Shown here piece after piece: positions 7,476-16,873 of a stretch of DNA of 27,228 nucleotides. Below the pieces are notes generated by a model. That model saw only the letters and a list, made by a program, of their open reading frames with translations. It ran no database searches and was not told the DNA's origin. Position 1 is the stretch's first letter. Each line of letters begins with the position of its first letter. The translations under genes and the position numbers were made by a program. Where the stretch lies: positions 1 through 27,228 of the IMG/VR virus record IMGVR_UViG_3300017746_000112; one strand, written 5' to 3'. This DNA comes from a virus.

Positions 7476-8033
7476 TTAGTAATCGAAGTCTAATTTATTT
7501 AAAGGGTTGTCTTCTAATTTTCTAAAGTTGTTTACTTGTGTTTCGTATTGTGAAACATTTACTTTTAGCCCTAAATCTTTCGCACCTTTTTCTACTAACT
7601 CTATTGCGTCTTCTAATTTGTCTGCTATACTTTCTGCTTTATTATAACTTGTCATATATTTATCGTTAGCGTTAAATACTTTTTTAGCTGCTGCGTCTGC
7701 TTTTTTTCGTGATACGTCTGCTTTTTTATTTACTTTAGTATATTCTTTTTCGAATTTTTCGACTGATTTTTTAAAGTCTTCTAACTCTTTTTCTTTTTTA
7801 AGTAAATTTTCCCATTTGTTTTGCTCCGCTTCTTTATCTTGTTTAAATACTTCGTTTACTTTATTAAAATTACCTAATTCAGATTTTATTTTACTATCGT
7901 CTAATTTACTTACTAAACTTTTAAGTTGTCCTGTTAATTTTTCTAAAGTTTTAATATCTTTAAAATCAAATCTTTTAACTCCTTTGTGCTTGTCTAAGAT
8001 AGCGTTTAATTTTATTTCGTAGTCTTTATACAT
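7476..8033 (-). CDS. Coiled-coil assembly protein sharing a C-terminal segment with the protease
   Basis: The 185-aa protein is almost wholly helical and highly charged, with heptad-like stretches from about 60 to 150 (NKWENLLKKEKELEDFKKSV, KADVSRKKADAAAKKVF). Its C-terminal part (SYNKAESIADKL ... EKGAKDLGLKV, about 129-156) resembles the C-terminal part of the neighbouring protease (KAESEAKKLNKVF ... KKQAKDLGVPL). This suggests a common scaffolding or targeting segment. It lies between the protease and scaffold genes, 18 nt after the former, so a role in procapsid assembly is likely. There is no recognisable enzyme motif. Confidence 0.6.
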   Translation of the reverse strand: MYKDYEIKLNAILDKHKGVKRFDFKDIKTLEKLTGQLKSLVSKLDDSKIKSELGNFNKVNEVFKQDKEAEQNKWENLLKKEKELEDFKKSVEKFEKEYTKVNKKADVSRKKADAAAKKVFNANDKYMTSYNKAESIADKLEDAIELVEKGAKDLGLKVNVSQYETQVNNFRKLEDNPLNKLDFDY

Positions 8034-8051
8034 TTTATTTTATTTTATTTT

Positions 8052-8981
8052 TTAGTCTTCAATACCATACACAATAGAAGAAGCCTTTTCTAATTGACTT
8101 GCTGCGTTTCGTGTACTATTTTCGTAAGCGCTTGCGTTTCTTATTAAACCTGCTACTTCGTTAGGTAACGGTACACCTAAATCTTTTGCTTGTTTCTTTA
8201 CTTTTTCCCAATTGTTTTCTAAATCTGTAAATACTTTATTTAGTTTTTTTGCTTCACTTTCTGCTTTATCAATTATAGAACCCGCTTTCCTTGCAGAACT
8301 ATTTATAGAATTAAACTTGTCTATTGCTTTTTTCGTTTCTTTTTCTAAATCGTCAATAAGTCCTAAATTAACTTTTATTTTACCTTCTGCTTGTAGTTCT
8401 TTGTATGCAGTTCTTATTTGTTCGTCTGTGTATTGTTTACCCATTTTTTCTAATTTATCTACAAAATATCCTTCAATGCTTAAACCGCGTAACTCCCCTT
8501 CTTTTATCTTATCCCAAAGATCTGAATTTTCGATTTTCATTTTTACAAACCAAGTACCATTTGCTAAATCAAAACCGTATAGTTTACTTTTATCTTGGTC
8601 ACCTTCTTTTATCCAACTTTCTACTGTTAATACGCCCGATACTCTTTGTTCGTGTTGGTATGTTGCTTTATGGTGGTTGTTGTGTTTTAAGTAACTATAA
8701 GCTGCCTTCTTTACAGTATCTTTTGAAAAGTATACGTAATAGTCGCTGTCTGTATTTGCGTCGTATCTGTAGATCTGTTTATTAGGTATTAAAGCTGGTG
8801 CTATAAGTTCTCTTTTTTCTTCGTCTACTTTAGCAAAGGTTAAGTTATTCTTTTCTTTACCAAAAAATACAAAGTCTACTTCTATAGCTGGTGACGTTAC
8901 TAAACTAATTGCGTCAATTGCTAAAGCTTCGTTTTCTTCGTCTATAACTAATTCTGTTATCTTAGTTGTTTTCTTTTTCAT
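8052..8981 (-). CDS. XkdF-like prohead protease (Peptidase S78_2 type) with scaffold-like C-terminus
   Basis: The first ~180 residues of this 309-aa protein match the XkdF-type putative serine protease layout: ALAIDAISLVTSPAIEVDFVFF (20-40), a histidine in TYQHEQ (H110), VESWIKEG (120-127), WFVKMKIEN (144-152) and the serine in GELRGLSIEGYF (S168). H110 and S168 are the expected catalytic pair. The remainder is a charged coiled coil that resembles the next protein (see the 185-aa gene). Such proteases cut scaffold and capsid subunits during head maturation. The ATG at 8981 directly abuts a late 17-bp element, leaving almost no leader. Confidence 0.8.
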   Translation of the reverse strand: MKKKTTKITELVIDEENEALAIDAISLVTSPAIEVDFVFFGKEKNNLTFAKVDEEKRELIAPALIPNKQIYRYDANTDSDYYVYFSKDTVKKAAYSYLKHNNHHKATYQHEQRVSGVLTVESWIKEGDQDKSKLYGFDLANGTWFVKMKIENSDLWDKIKEGELRGLSIEGYFVDKLEKMGKQYTDEQIRTAYKELQAEGKIKVNLGLIDDLEKETKKAIDKFNSINSSARKAGSIIDKAESEAKKLNKVFTDLENNWEKVKKQAKDLGVPLPNEVAGLIRNASAYENSTRNAASQLEKASSIVYGIED

Positions 8982-8998
8982 ATACTATATAATATAAG
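8982..8998 (-). promoter_or_regulatory. Late 17-bp element, copy 3
   Basis: On the minus strand this reads CTTATATTATATAGTAT and is followed immediately by the ATG of the protease gene. It differs from the other copies only at the two variable positions. It lies in the 38-nt gap after the tape measure gene. Confidence 0.6.
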
Positions 8999-9019
8999 TT
9001 ATTTGTTATTATTTGATTT

Positions 9020-10858
9020 TTAAATTGTACTTCTTCTATTTATGTCTTCCATCTGTGCTTGACTATCTGTAATTTCTGATTCTACTACAAACGCCTTAAC
9101 CGCTTGTTGTTCTACACCACCTAAACTAAAAGCACCTGTACTTGCTGGTATCATAGTGTCTGGTACGTCTGTACCACCTACACCACTAGCACCACCTGTT
9201 TTTTCACTTTTAATATTTGCTATTTGTGCAATACCCATAGCTCCGTGTATACCCGCTTGTATAAGTCCAAAAGGTGCTGGTATGTCTGCTAACGCTCGCA
9301 TAATAGACTTACCCGTAAAAAATGCAGTTTCAGCAATTGCTATCTTTTTTTGTACTTTTTCGTTTTTACCTCCTAACGCTTTAGCTAGTTCAAAACCTTG
9401 TGTGTCCATACTAGCTTTAAAGTCTGCTTTGTTTTGTTCTCTTTGTAAATAATTAGCTTGCTCTGCGTCTAGTCGTTCTTGTCTTTTTTGTTCTAGTTCA
9501 TTAAGTATATTTTCACCTTCTGTACTAATAGTCAATAACCCGTCTACAGTGTCTTCTACATATCCTTTTTGTATGTCTTTACGTTTTTGTGTAAATTTTT
9601 CTTCTATTAAAAGCCTTTGTTCTTCATAGTTTGTAGCGTCTTGTATCTTTTCTAGTTGTAAATCTTTTTCAAATTTTAGTAAAGCTAGTTCTCTAGTTTC
9701 TTCGTCTTGTATTCTTTCTAGTGATAATCTTTTTGCTTCTTCTTGTAACGCTCTTAGGTCTTCTGCGTCTTTTTCTCTTTGTGCTTTTCGTTCTGACCTC
9801 CTTTGACTGCTACGCTGTCTTCTTTCGTTGTCTTTCTGTTCTTTATCCTGTTCTGCTGCTATTTCTTTTTGTACTGCTGCTATTTTTAAATCTAATATAT
9901 CTACATTATTTTGTAGTGTTGTAGAATTTTTTTGTAAAGTTGTGGTATTGTTTTGTATTATTCTTTGACTTTCTTTACTGTGGTCGCCTAAATTTTCTAA
10001 ATTGTCTGCGTTTTTATTTAGTTTATCTGAATTTTCATTTAAAGCAGTTTCGTTTTCATTTAATCTATTAGTTAACCTAACTAACTCTCTTTCTGCTTCT
10101 GTATTTGCTGCCGATAATTCTTGTTGTAACTTTCTATTTTTTAAAAATTCATTATTTTGATTTGCTAACTCTCTATTTAAGTTTGCTTGTGATTGTGTTA
10201 CGTTATCTGTAGCTGTAGCCCAGTCGTAAACAGCTTTCCCTATAGCTAAGATTGCAATAACTAAAGCACCAATACCTGTTGCTGCTATAGCTAGTTTTAA
10301 AGCTTTCAAACCTACAGTAGTTAAAGCTATAGTCCCGTTCCATACTCCTTGTGCTGTAGCTGCGATACCTGTTGCTACTGCTTGACCTTTTGTAACTACA
10401 ATACCTAGTTTAGATTGTACTATAGCTAGTTTTTCTGCGACAACCCTTTTAGCAGTAGTAGCCATCAAAGCCGCTTCACTCATCATACGTACACCCATTG
10501 CTATACTAATAGCCGCTTGTACTTTTACTTGTATCTTTTCTAAGTCTTCACTTTCAACACCTGCAAGTGCAAGACTTCCCTGCATTATTGCGAAACCGCC
10601 GGCTATACCCTCTCCCATCTTAAGAAAGGCCTCTGCCTTTTGTTGTGGCTCAAGTCCTTCTAAACCTTTTTCTAAGGTCTTAATTTCAGAACCTGTTTTT
10701 TGTATTTTTTGTGCTAAGGTTTCAAAAGCCTGACTACCTACTTCAACTTCTTTTATAGCATCTCTTGCGTCGTTTAACTCTTTTTCTAACTGTCCTAAAG
10801 TCTTTACGGCTTTGTCGCCTCCTTTTAGTTTTAATTCTAACTCTACTCTTTCACTCAT
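9020..10858 (-). CDS. Tail tape measure protein
   Basis: The 612-aa protein has the usual tape-measure pattern: an N-terminal coiled coil (LGQLEKELNDARDAIKEV), alanine/glycine-rich apolar segments at about 85-215 (GEGIAGGFAIMQGSLALAG, IAATGIGALVIAILAIGKAV) that may insert into the host membrane, then long charged coiled coils (about 230-470, RRQRSSQRRSERKAQREKD) and a C-terminal apolar stretch (about 500-545). Such proteins fill the tail tube and set its length. Using the usual ~1.5 A per residue, a tail of roughly 90 nm would be expected (estimate, not measured). It lies between the fibre gene and the protease gene, so it marks the tail/head module boundary. Confidence 0.85.
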   Translation of the reverse strand: MSERVELELKLKGGDKAVKTLGQLEKELNDARDAIKEVEVGSQAFETLAQKIQKTGSEIKTLEKGLEGLEPQQKAEAFLKMGEGIAGGFAIMQGSLALAGVESEDLEKIQVKVQAAISIAMGVRMMSEAALMATTAKRVVAEKLAIVQSKLGIVVTKGQAVATGIAATAQGVWNGTIALTTVGLKALKLAIAATGIGALVIAILAIGKAVYDWATATDNVTQSQANLNRELANQNNEFLKNRKLQQELSAANTEAERELVRLTNRLNENETALNENSDKLNKNADNLENLGDHSKESQRIIQNNTTTLQKNSTTLQNNVDILDLKIAAVQKEIAAEQDKEQKDNERRQRSSQRRSERKAQREKDAEDLRALQEEAKRLSLERIQDEETRELALLKFEKDLQLEKIQDATNYEEQRLLIEEKFTQKRKDIQKGYVEDTVDGLLTISTEGENILNELEQKRQERLDAEQANYLQREQNKADFKASMDTQGFELAKALGGKNEKVQKKIAIAETAFFTGKSIMRALADIPAPFGLIQAGIHGAMGIAQIANIKSEKTGGASGVGGTDVPDTMIPASTGAFSLGGVEQQAVKAFVVESEITDSQAQMEDINRRSTI

Positions 10859-10861
10859 ATT

Positions 10862-11707
10862 TTAAAATGTTACTGCGTTTGTTTTGTTTATATGTAATTT
10901 TACTACAGCGTGCCAACTTGTATTTACGTTGTTTTGTCCTGCTATCTGTACCTTTAATGTAAATGCTGTTGCTGTATCTATTGTTTTTGTTCCTAAACTA
11001 CCGGTACGTCCTAATAACCTACTTATTTTTGCGTTGTGTGTAAGTGTTCCTGTGTTACCACACCTTATAGTGCCGTGGTACTCGTAAGTTTCGTAGTCGC
11101 CTGGTGTTCCTGAAGAACCTCCCGTTACTAAACCACTTAACCAGATTTCATAAGTCGTAACACTATTAGCTGGTAGCAATATTTCGTTTTGTAAAACGTC
11201 GTTACCTTCTATATATAGGTCTACGTCTGACGTACTTGTTGTTTTACCTGAAACTTGTAGTACTGAATATTGCGTTAGTCCTGCCTCACTATTAAAACTA
11301 CCTCCACCTATACAAAATTCGCTGTCGTGTGTTACTTTACCCATTTTACCGACAAGTAAACTATTGTTTATATTGTTTTGTACTTCGTTCTTTTCACCTG
11401 TTACTAAACAGTTTTCGTTAAACCCTTTTGCAGTGTTTAGTGTTCCGTTTATTATAGATCTAGAAGTACCTTTTTCGTGTTTATTAGAAGCACCCGCAAT
11501 AGTATTTGAAGGTTCTTTTAGTTGTTTATTTAGTTTTGACGTAGGTATAAAAGATATACAAGTACCTGTTCGTGTGTCGTATTTATAACCGTACGCTTCA
11601 CAAGCTAACTGATTTGGTACTACATCGTTTGTACCGTCTGTAAATATTACTAAACCGTTTAAATTTACTTCTTTAGGTTTTATTTTAAAGTCTTTTTTAA
11701 ATTCCAT
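10862..11707 (-). CDS. Tail fibre / receptor-binding protein with YadA-head-like repeats
   Basis: The 281-aa protein has an N-terminal attachment segment (FKIKPKEVNLNGLVIF) and then repeats of the left-handed beta-roll kind seen in YadA-like trimeric heads, at about 66-140: NTIAGASNKHEKG, SIINGTLNTAKG, NCLVTGEKNEV, NSLLVGKMGKV, EFCIGGGSFN. The C-terminal half (about 160-281) is a beta-rich domain with Gly/Ser/Thr turns that could be the binding head. It overlaps the 904-aa baseplate gene by one base and precedes the tape measure by 3 nt. Similar beta-roll proteins sit at the tail tips of Bacteroidetes phages, so host recognition is the likely role. Confidence 0.65.
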   Translation of the reverse strand: MEFKKDFKIKPKEVNLNGLVIFTDGTNDVVPNQLACEAYGYKYDTRTGTCISFIPTSKLNKQLKEPSNTIAGASNKHEKGTSRSIINGTLNTAKGFNENCLVTGEKNEVQNNINNSLLVGKMGKVTHDSEFCIGGGSFNSEAGLTQYSVLQVSGKTTSTSDVDLYIEGNDVLQNEILLPANSVTTYEIWLSGLVTGGSSGTPGDYETYEYHGTIRCGNTGTLTHNAKISRLLGRTGSLGTKTIDTATAFTLKVQIAGQNNVNTSWHAVVKLHINKTNAVTF

Positions 11708-14421
11708 TATGGTATTAGTATAAATTCTACACTACTTAATTCGTAAGGTTTGTATTCTATTTTATTAACTCTATATTCTCTATTCTTAATCCTAATTTTA
11801 TAGTAGAACTCGAAGTTAGCAATGTCTGCTGGTGTTAAATACACCTTTATACTAACAATTCTTGTATCTGGGTTGTATAGTTCATCGTAATACGGTGACC
11901 AATACGTATTGTATAAGTTGTCTATAGGTGTGTTACCTATCGAACCTATTAATTGTCCTGTTCTGAAATTATAGTCTTTTGTATTTGCAGTTGTTGGTGT
12001 TTCTGTTAAGTGTGAAAACTGTAAAAAACTACTTTGATTTTCTTCTGATACACCATTTTGTGCTGGTATAAAATATGTATTGTTAGACATAGTAACTTTA
12101 CCTATATTATAGAGTATTCTAGGTTTGTTGTCGTAACTTTCAAAAGTTCCGTCTTCGTTACCTTTATATATTACGGGTATAGTCATCTCTGTAGTAAATC
12201 CGTCAAATATAGGTTTAACAAATGTAGGACTAAAAGGTTTTGCTTCTACTTTAGTTTCACCAGACAAGCCTGTAAATATACTTGCGTCTATTTCTTCAGA
12301 TCCGTATTTATAACCAGTTGCGTTTTTATAAATTCCTAAAGCGTAGTCGTTACTGTCTTCTACAAAGTCTAAAAATACCTTTTTCTTTAGTTTTAAAGGT
12401 TTTAGTTTAATTTCTGATATATCTACTTTAGAAGTCCAGTCTAACGTCTTATGCGTTATGTATTGACTTGTTGCGTCTATAAATACTGAATTATAAGGTT
12501 CTATAATTAAATTACTAGGGTTTTCTTTATCTTGTAGTACTAATAAATTAAACATCGTAAACAATCCTTTTAAAAACTCAAATTGTCCTAAGTCACCACG
12601 TAATACTGTAAGTATTCCTGTATTTACTAAATTAATTTGCGAAACAGATGTAGAACCGAAAAAATCTGTAAACTTAACTACAGAACCCGCAGTAGCTTTA
12701 AATTGTGGTTGTATAGTTTCACCTGAATTTAATATTATACCTGTCATATAACCAGAAATTGTCGCAGTAGTTCCTGCTGCTAAAGTAATAGTTTGTAAAT
12801 CGTGTTCTATACCTGTAGAAGTAAACCACCTAAAAGTAACGTCTCTACTAGAAGTGTCTGTATTTTGTATGTCTATATGATAACCTACATTAAACTGTAA
12901 ATTGTTTACGTCTGCTGTATATACACCCGTCGCAGTGTTGTATTGTGCTATTCCGTCACCCGCATAAAGTCCTGTTGCTAACGGTATTATGGTAGTATAA
13001 CTTGTACCTGCGTAAATTGTAGAAGCACCTGTAGGTGCGTTTATTTGAGTGTGTGAACTTCCTGTAGCTAGGTTCGGTGCACTATCACCGAAATTAAAGT
13101 CCATAAATAGTTTTGTAAAATCTGTACTATTTAAAAAGTCTGAATTATAAGTAAAACCTGCTTCTGTAATTATCCGATCTAATAAATATTTACAATTTAT
13201 AAAAGGTCTAAAAGCGTCTTCAAGTCTTTGTAGTGTTACGTTACCTGCGTCTAAGTAACTGTCGCCGTTCCATTTTACAAAAGGGTATTTAATTACGTCT
13301 GTCTTGTCTACTCCTAAAGTTGCGTTATATGCAAAACTATCTGTAGTTAAACTATTAAGTAAAGTAACACCATCGTTACTTTCGAAACTTGCTTTTATAT
13401 TTGTCTTGTCGTAAGTGTGTGAAAGTTCTGTAAAGTCAATATGTTTAAATTTCTTGTCTTTTAGTTTGTCTGCTAGTGTTATTGTTTCACCGTATAAGTT
13501 TACATTATAACTTATTTCGTTTTGTTTATCTACTACATCTATAAGTGTTAAATATCCGTCAAAAATCGTGTAGCCGTCTTCTTTTAAAATAGCCTTTGTT
13601 TTCTTATATGGGTTAAAACTAAATACATCGTCTTTTACACTTTTAGTTACATCAAATAGACTCGTAAATATTTTGTTGTTTCTTTTTGTTGCTGGTAATT
13701 TAAAAGGTTTACTAAAACTTTGTTTCTTTTCGTGTATGTTTTTAAAATCGTCTACAGATAAACTTAAAGGTATATTACTTTCGTTATAAAGGTCGCAAAT
13801 AACTTGACCGTCTTTAAATACGTCTGTTGTTGGTGCACTACCTAAACTTTCTTTTATAGAAACTTCGCCTATTTCTAACTTTGTATTGTCGTTGTTACCA
13901 TAAGTTATAATAAATACTTGTTCGGTTTCTGTAGCTGTAAACGTAAAAGTATGCGTACCTACTGTAGCGGGTAGTCCTGCGTTTAAAATAGGTGTATATA
14001 AAACACCGTTATTTGTAAAAGGACTTGATAAACCTATAGCTGTTAAACCTGTTGTACCTGCTAATCGTTGTACTTTTACTATATAAGTAGAACCTATTGT
14101 AAGGTTGCTTATTAATTGATATATTCCAGAAAAACTAGACGTACCACTATCTGCGCAGTCTATTGTTATTTTACCACTACCAACAGAAGCTGCGTCTGCA
14201 GATCCTAAACCCCCTGTAGTGTTAAATTGTTGCCAAACATTTATAGGTGCTGGTATAGATGACAATATTTGTGCTTGTGTAGAAGCACTACCACTAAAAC
14301 CTGTACCTAGTGTACCTATATTAAAAGAATAGTCACTTACGTATTCTGTAAAAAAAGGTGTGCTTATTGCACTGTATTGACCTTCGTAGTTTTGTGGGTA
14401 TAGTATTAGTTGTACACTCAT
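11707..14421 (-). CDS. Large baseplate / tail tip protein
   Basis: The 904-aa protein has two parts. Residues about 30-195 look like a carbohydrate-binding beta-sandwich (WQQFNTTGGLG, KITIDCADSGTSSFSGIYQL, HTFTFTATETEQVFIIT). From about 200 the sequence changes to a baseplate-type region (FKDGQVICDLYNESNIPLSL, KQSFSKPFKLPATKRNNKIF, FDGYLTLIDV), which I recognise from Bacteroidetes phage tail modules, and it ends YKIRIKNREYRVNKIEYKPYELSSVEFILIP. The C-terminal Y/K/R/E beta pattern is typical of hub-type proteins. A 1-nt TAATG overlap links it to both neighbours. The N-terminal domain may have been inserted and could bind surface glycan. Confidence 0.65.
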   Translation of the reverse strand: MSVQLILYPQNYEGQYSAISTPFFTEYVSDYSFNIGTLGTGFSGSASTQAQILSSIPAPINVWQQFNTTGGLGSADAASVGSGKITIDCADSGTSSFSGIYQLISNLTIGSTYIVKVQRLAGTTGLTAIGLSSPFTNNGVLYTPILNAGLPATVGTHTFTFTATETEQVFIITYGNNDNTKLEIGEVSIKESLGSAPTTDVFKDGQVICDLYNESNIPLSLSVDDFKNIHEKKQSFSKPFKLPATKRNNKIFTSLFDVTKSVKDDVFSFNPYKKTKAILKEDGYTIFDGYLTLIDVVDKQNEISYNVNLYGETITLADKLKDKKFKHIDFTELSHTYDKTNIKASFESNDGVTLLNSLTTDSFAYNATLGVDKTDVIKYPFVKWNGDSYLDAGNVTLQRLEDAFRPFINCKYLLDRIITEAGFTYNSDFLNSTDFTKLFMDFNFGDSAPNLATGSSHTQINAPTGASTIYAGTSYTTIIPLATGLYAGDGIAQYNTATGVYTADVNNLQFNVGYHIDIQNTDTSSRDVTFRWFTSTGIEHDLQTITLAAGTTATISGYMTGIILNSGETIQPQFKATAGSVVKFTDFFGSTSVSQINLVNTGILTVLRGDLGQFEFLKGLFTMFNLLVLQDKENPSNLIIEPYNSVFIDATSQYITHKTLDWTSKVDISEIKLKPLKLKKKVFLDFVEDSNDYALGIYKNATGYKYGSEEIDASIFTGLSGETKVEAKPFSPTFVKPIFDGFTTEMTIPVIYKGNEDGTFESYDNKPRILYNIGKVTMSNNTYFIPAQNGVSEENQSSFLQFSHLTETPTTANTKDYNFRTGQLIGSIGNTPIDNLYNTYWSPYYDELYNPDTRIVSIKVYLTPADIANFEFYYKIRIKNREYRVNKIEYKPYELSSVEFILIP

Positions 14422-15869
14422 TACATTAATTGACTTTTCTTAGTTTTATCTACTTCTATTTTAAATGTATATTGTATTAATTTGTCGTTAGCTTTTGTTT
14501 TTCTTGTATGTGAACTATCCGTTACTGTAGTAGGTTTTATATACTTTCTCATATAGCCCTGTTGTGCTGTGTCTGTAGATCGTTGTTCTAATATATAGAC
14601 GTCATTACTTATAAATAGTTCTTCTAACCAAATAGCCTCGTTTTCTGTTATGTAGTCTGTGTTTAATGTTATACTTTCTTTTGTATTACTACCGAAGTAT
14701 TTTTTACCGCCTGTGTGCCCGTCTGGTCTGTACCTGCTTGTATTCCAAGTACCCGTTATTTGTGTGTAAGACTTTCTTTGTGTATTAAACGTTCTAACGG
14801 ACTTTTTCGTAAAGTTGTAGTAGTCCCATACCCCGAACTTATTTAACCAAGTTAAACGTATCGTTTCGTATTCTTTACAGTCTTCTGTTTGTTTGTAAAA
14901 CTTATATTCTTGACTAATAGCATCAACAGCCCCGAAAGCTTGTACTGTGTAATAATCCCAATTAGTCGGTATTGTTACACCTGCTCCTACTAAGTTACCT
15001 GTACCTATTCCTGCAAATTGTAGTTTAACATTACTGTCGTTCATATAACCACTATGTCCACCTGTCGATGCTTGTATAGTTTTCGTTATTAAAGAACCTG
15101 TAGTACTTCCGTTATAATAGAATTGTATTTTAACACTTCCTACAGAAGGGTGGGTTTGTCCTGCTGTACCTACTTCAAAATCAAAATCGTACTGGCTAAA
15201 ATAAGATAAAGTTAAATAGTCGTTTTCTCGTATGTATTGTGTAGTCGGTGCGTTAGTTAAAAACTTGTCTGTATTACTATTCATAACAAAACCCGCTTCG
15301 TCTAAGTTAAACCCAAAACTACCTGTACTATTTAAGTTTAAAATATCTGTATCGTATAGTACACCGTTATATATTAAAACAGTGTCTGCAATAGTATTAG
15401 ATGTATATTGTTCTGTTACCGATCCTGTAGCACTATCAGAAGCTTCTATATTAAACCTTACCGCAACAAACCTAACACTATTTCTATTTGTACTAAAGTC
15501 GTCTATTTGGTGTATTGTGTGGGGTGTGTTTTCTGTATAGTCTACTCCGTTGTATTGCGAATTGTTTAAAGTATTTGTGTTGTGTACTGTACCCCCTGTG
15601 TATTCTGGGCTTACATAGTTTTGTAAAATAGGTGACAAGTCAAATATTCCGTAACCTTCACCGTTAGGACTTACTTTAAATACTCCTACTCTATTAGCAC
15701 TTGAAACTATATTAGAAGTTTTGTTACTTACATATACTTCTGCTTTATATTTTATTTTAAACTTATTGTTTATAGGGTTTATAGTTACTGCGTCGTATAG
15801 TGTGTAAATTATATTGCTACCTGCTGGTATAAGTCTATATCTGGGTTTTTGTTCTATTACTAAACTCAT
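14421..15869 (-). CDS. Tail or baseplate structural protein
   Basis: The 482-aa protein is beta-rich throughout and has no enzyme motif. The start (VIEQKPRYRLIPAGSNIIYTLYD) and the segment KVSPNGEGYGIFDLSPILQNYV (about 66-87) match a pattern I associate with Bacteroidetes siphophage tail proteins encoded next to the large baseplate protein. The middle contains a conserved-looking YETIRLTWLNKFGVWDYYNFTKKS (about 335-358). Coupling by 1-nt overlaps to the gp10-like gene upstream and the 904-aa gene downstream supports a role in the distal tail. The exact function is unknown. Confidence 0.6.
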   Translation of the reverse strand: MSLVIEQKPRYRLIPAGSNIIYTLYDAVTINPINNKFKIKYKAEVYVSNKTSNIVSSANRVGVFKVSPNGEGYGIFDLSPILQNYVSPEYTGGTVHNTNTLNNSQYNGVDYTENTPHTIHQIDDFSTNRNSVRFVAVRFNIEASDSATGSVTEQYTSNTIADTVLIYNGVLYDTDILNLNSTGSFGFNLDEAGFVMNSNTDKFLTNAPTTQYIRENDYLTLSYFSQYDFDFEVGTAGQTHPSVGSVKIQFYYNGSTTGSLITKTIQASTGGHSGYMNDSNVKLQFAGIGTGNLVGAGVTIPTNWDYYTVQAFGAVDAISQEYKFYKQTEDCKEYETIRLTWLNKFGVWDYYNFTKKSVRTFNTQRKSYTQITGTWNTSRYRPDGHTGGKKYFGSNTKESITLNTDYITENEAIWLEELFISNDVYILEQRSTDTAQQGYMRKYIKPTTVTDSSHTRKTKANDKLIQYTFKIEVDKTKKSQLM

Positions 15870-16423
15870 TATTTAAATTTCATTTTTTTATTCATAACTT
15901 TTATTCCTTTTAGTACATCATCTTTAAAAGCTTTTTCCATTTCTTTTTTAAATTCGTTATAACTCCAACTTAAAGGTTGTGTATAAAAACTTAGTGCACG
16001 TATACCTTTACTTTTAATACTTCTAGCTATTAGAAACGCTAAAGACTTTCTAGTTATAAACCTACCTTTACGGTCACGTCCTCTAATACCCTTGATTTTA
16101 GTCCAATCCGATATAACGTTACTAGGAGGTTGTTTGCTTCTAAAACGAAACGGACTAGCTTTTCTTTTACCCCTTTCATCTATATAGGTTCTTCTTACTT
16201 TGTTACCTGAAACACCTTTATTTAAAAATGCTGCGTGCTTACTAGCTAAAAATTTTAATTCGTAACCGTCTTTTGTTTCTTTTACTTTATGTTTTAAAGA
16301 AGCTTGTAAGTTACCTGTTGCTGTATTAAATTTTAGCAATTTTTTTGCCTGTCTTACAATATATTTACCGTAAGAATTTAAATATTTTTCTACGCTCTTA
16401 TATTCTAAATCGAATAAAGTCAT
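15869..16423 (-). CDS. Tail completion / gp10-like neck protein
   Basis: The 184-aa basic protein begins with a helix and then shows TGNLQASLKHKV (about 37-48), ELKFLASKHAAFLNKGVSG (55-73) and an Arg/Lys-rich middle. The 'Y.L.F....YA.F...G' pattern is that of HK97 gp10-type tail completion proteins, in which a small beta domain presents a G-containing loop. Such proteins join the tail tube to the head. The C-terminal helix (YNEFKKEMEKAFKDDVLKGIK) is typical too. It overlaps both neighbours by one base. Head-tail joining proteins normally lie between head and tail genes, but here it is among tail genes. Confidence 0.6.
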   Translation of the reverse strand: MTLFDLEYKSVEKYLNSYGKYIVRQAKKLLKFNTATGNLQASLKHKVKETKDGYELKFLASKHAAFLNKGVSGNKVRRTYIDERGKRKASPFRFRSKQPPSNVISDWTKIKGIRGRDRKGRFITRKSLAFLIARSIKSKGIRALSFYTQPLSWSYNEFKKEMEKAFKDDVLKGIKVMNKKMKFK

Positions 16424-16872
16424 TATACACTAGCTACAAATACTTCTACTTTAATATCGTTAGTAGTTGTAGGTCTAACTTGTATGCTAGCTAAGTCTTC
16501 CATAGTTCCGAAACTTGGTGAAGTGTCTGCTTCTGCTAGTAGTATATCGTCACCGTTATATATTACGTGTGTAGCCCCCGCCCTTAACCTTACTTGGTAT
16601 AACGTAGCACTTCCTACAAAAGCTATTTCTGCTTCGTTAGTATCGTCTAAGTTAGTTATTCTAATATACTTTGCGTTGTCTTTGTCTAAAGCTCCTGTAG
16701 ATGAGTGAGGACTTGCTGCAAAAGCTACAATAGTTGTAGTTTGCGAGTGTGTACAAGTTTCTACTCGTTCGTAAGTGTGGTTTATACCTGTTGTTGTAAG
16801 TGTGTTTGTAGAACCTCTGTTAGTTCCGTTAATTGTTACACTTTCTGAAATTGTAATTTGTAAGTCTGACAT
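16423..16872 (-). CDS. Putative virion protein, beta-rich
   Basis: The 149-aa protein is Thr/Ala/Ser-rich and beta-prone (ISESVTINGTNRGSTNTLTTTG; CTHSQTTTIVAF; KYIRITNLDDTNEAEIAFV; YQVRLRAGATHVIYNGDDIL). It has no membrane span or enzyme motif. The KYIRITNLDD ... L.AG pattern resembles small phage decoration or tail-tube-associated proteins. It lies between a 116-aa helical gene and the gp10-like gene, so it is probably structural. It could even be a tube protein, competing with the 187-aa product at 5267-5830. Confidence 0.55.
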   Translation of the reverse strand: MSDLQITISESVTINGTNRGSTNTLTTTGINHTYERVETCTHSQTTTIVAFAASPHSSTGALDKDNAKYIRITNLDDTNEAEIAFVGSATLYQVRLRAGATHVIYNGDDILLAEADTSPSFGTMEDLASIQVRPTTTNDIKVEVFVASV

Positions 16873-16873
16873 A

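Noticed and set aside
8212-8694. Long plus-strand open frames such as 8212-8694, 19224-19619, 18102-18455 and 6799-7140
   Set aside because: They are antisense shadows of well-supported minus-strand genes, with apolar Ser/Leu/Phe-rich low-complexity translations typical of reversed AT-rich codons.
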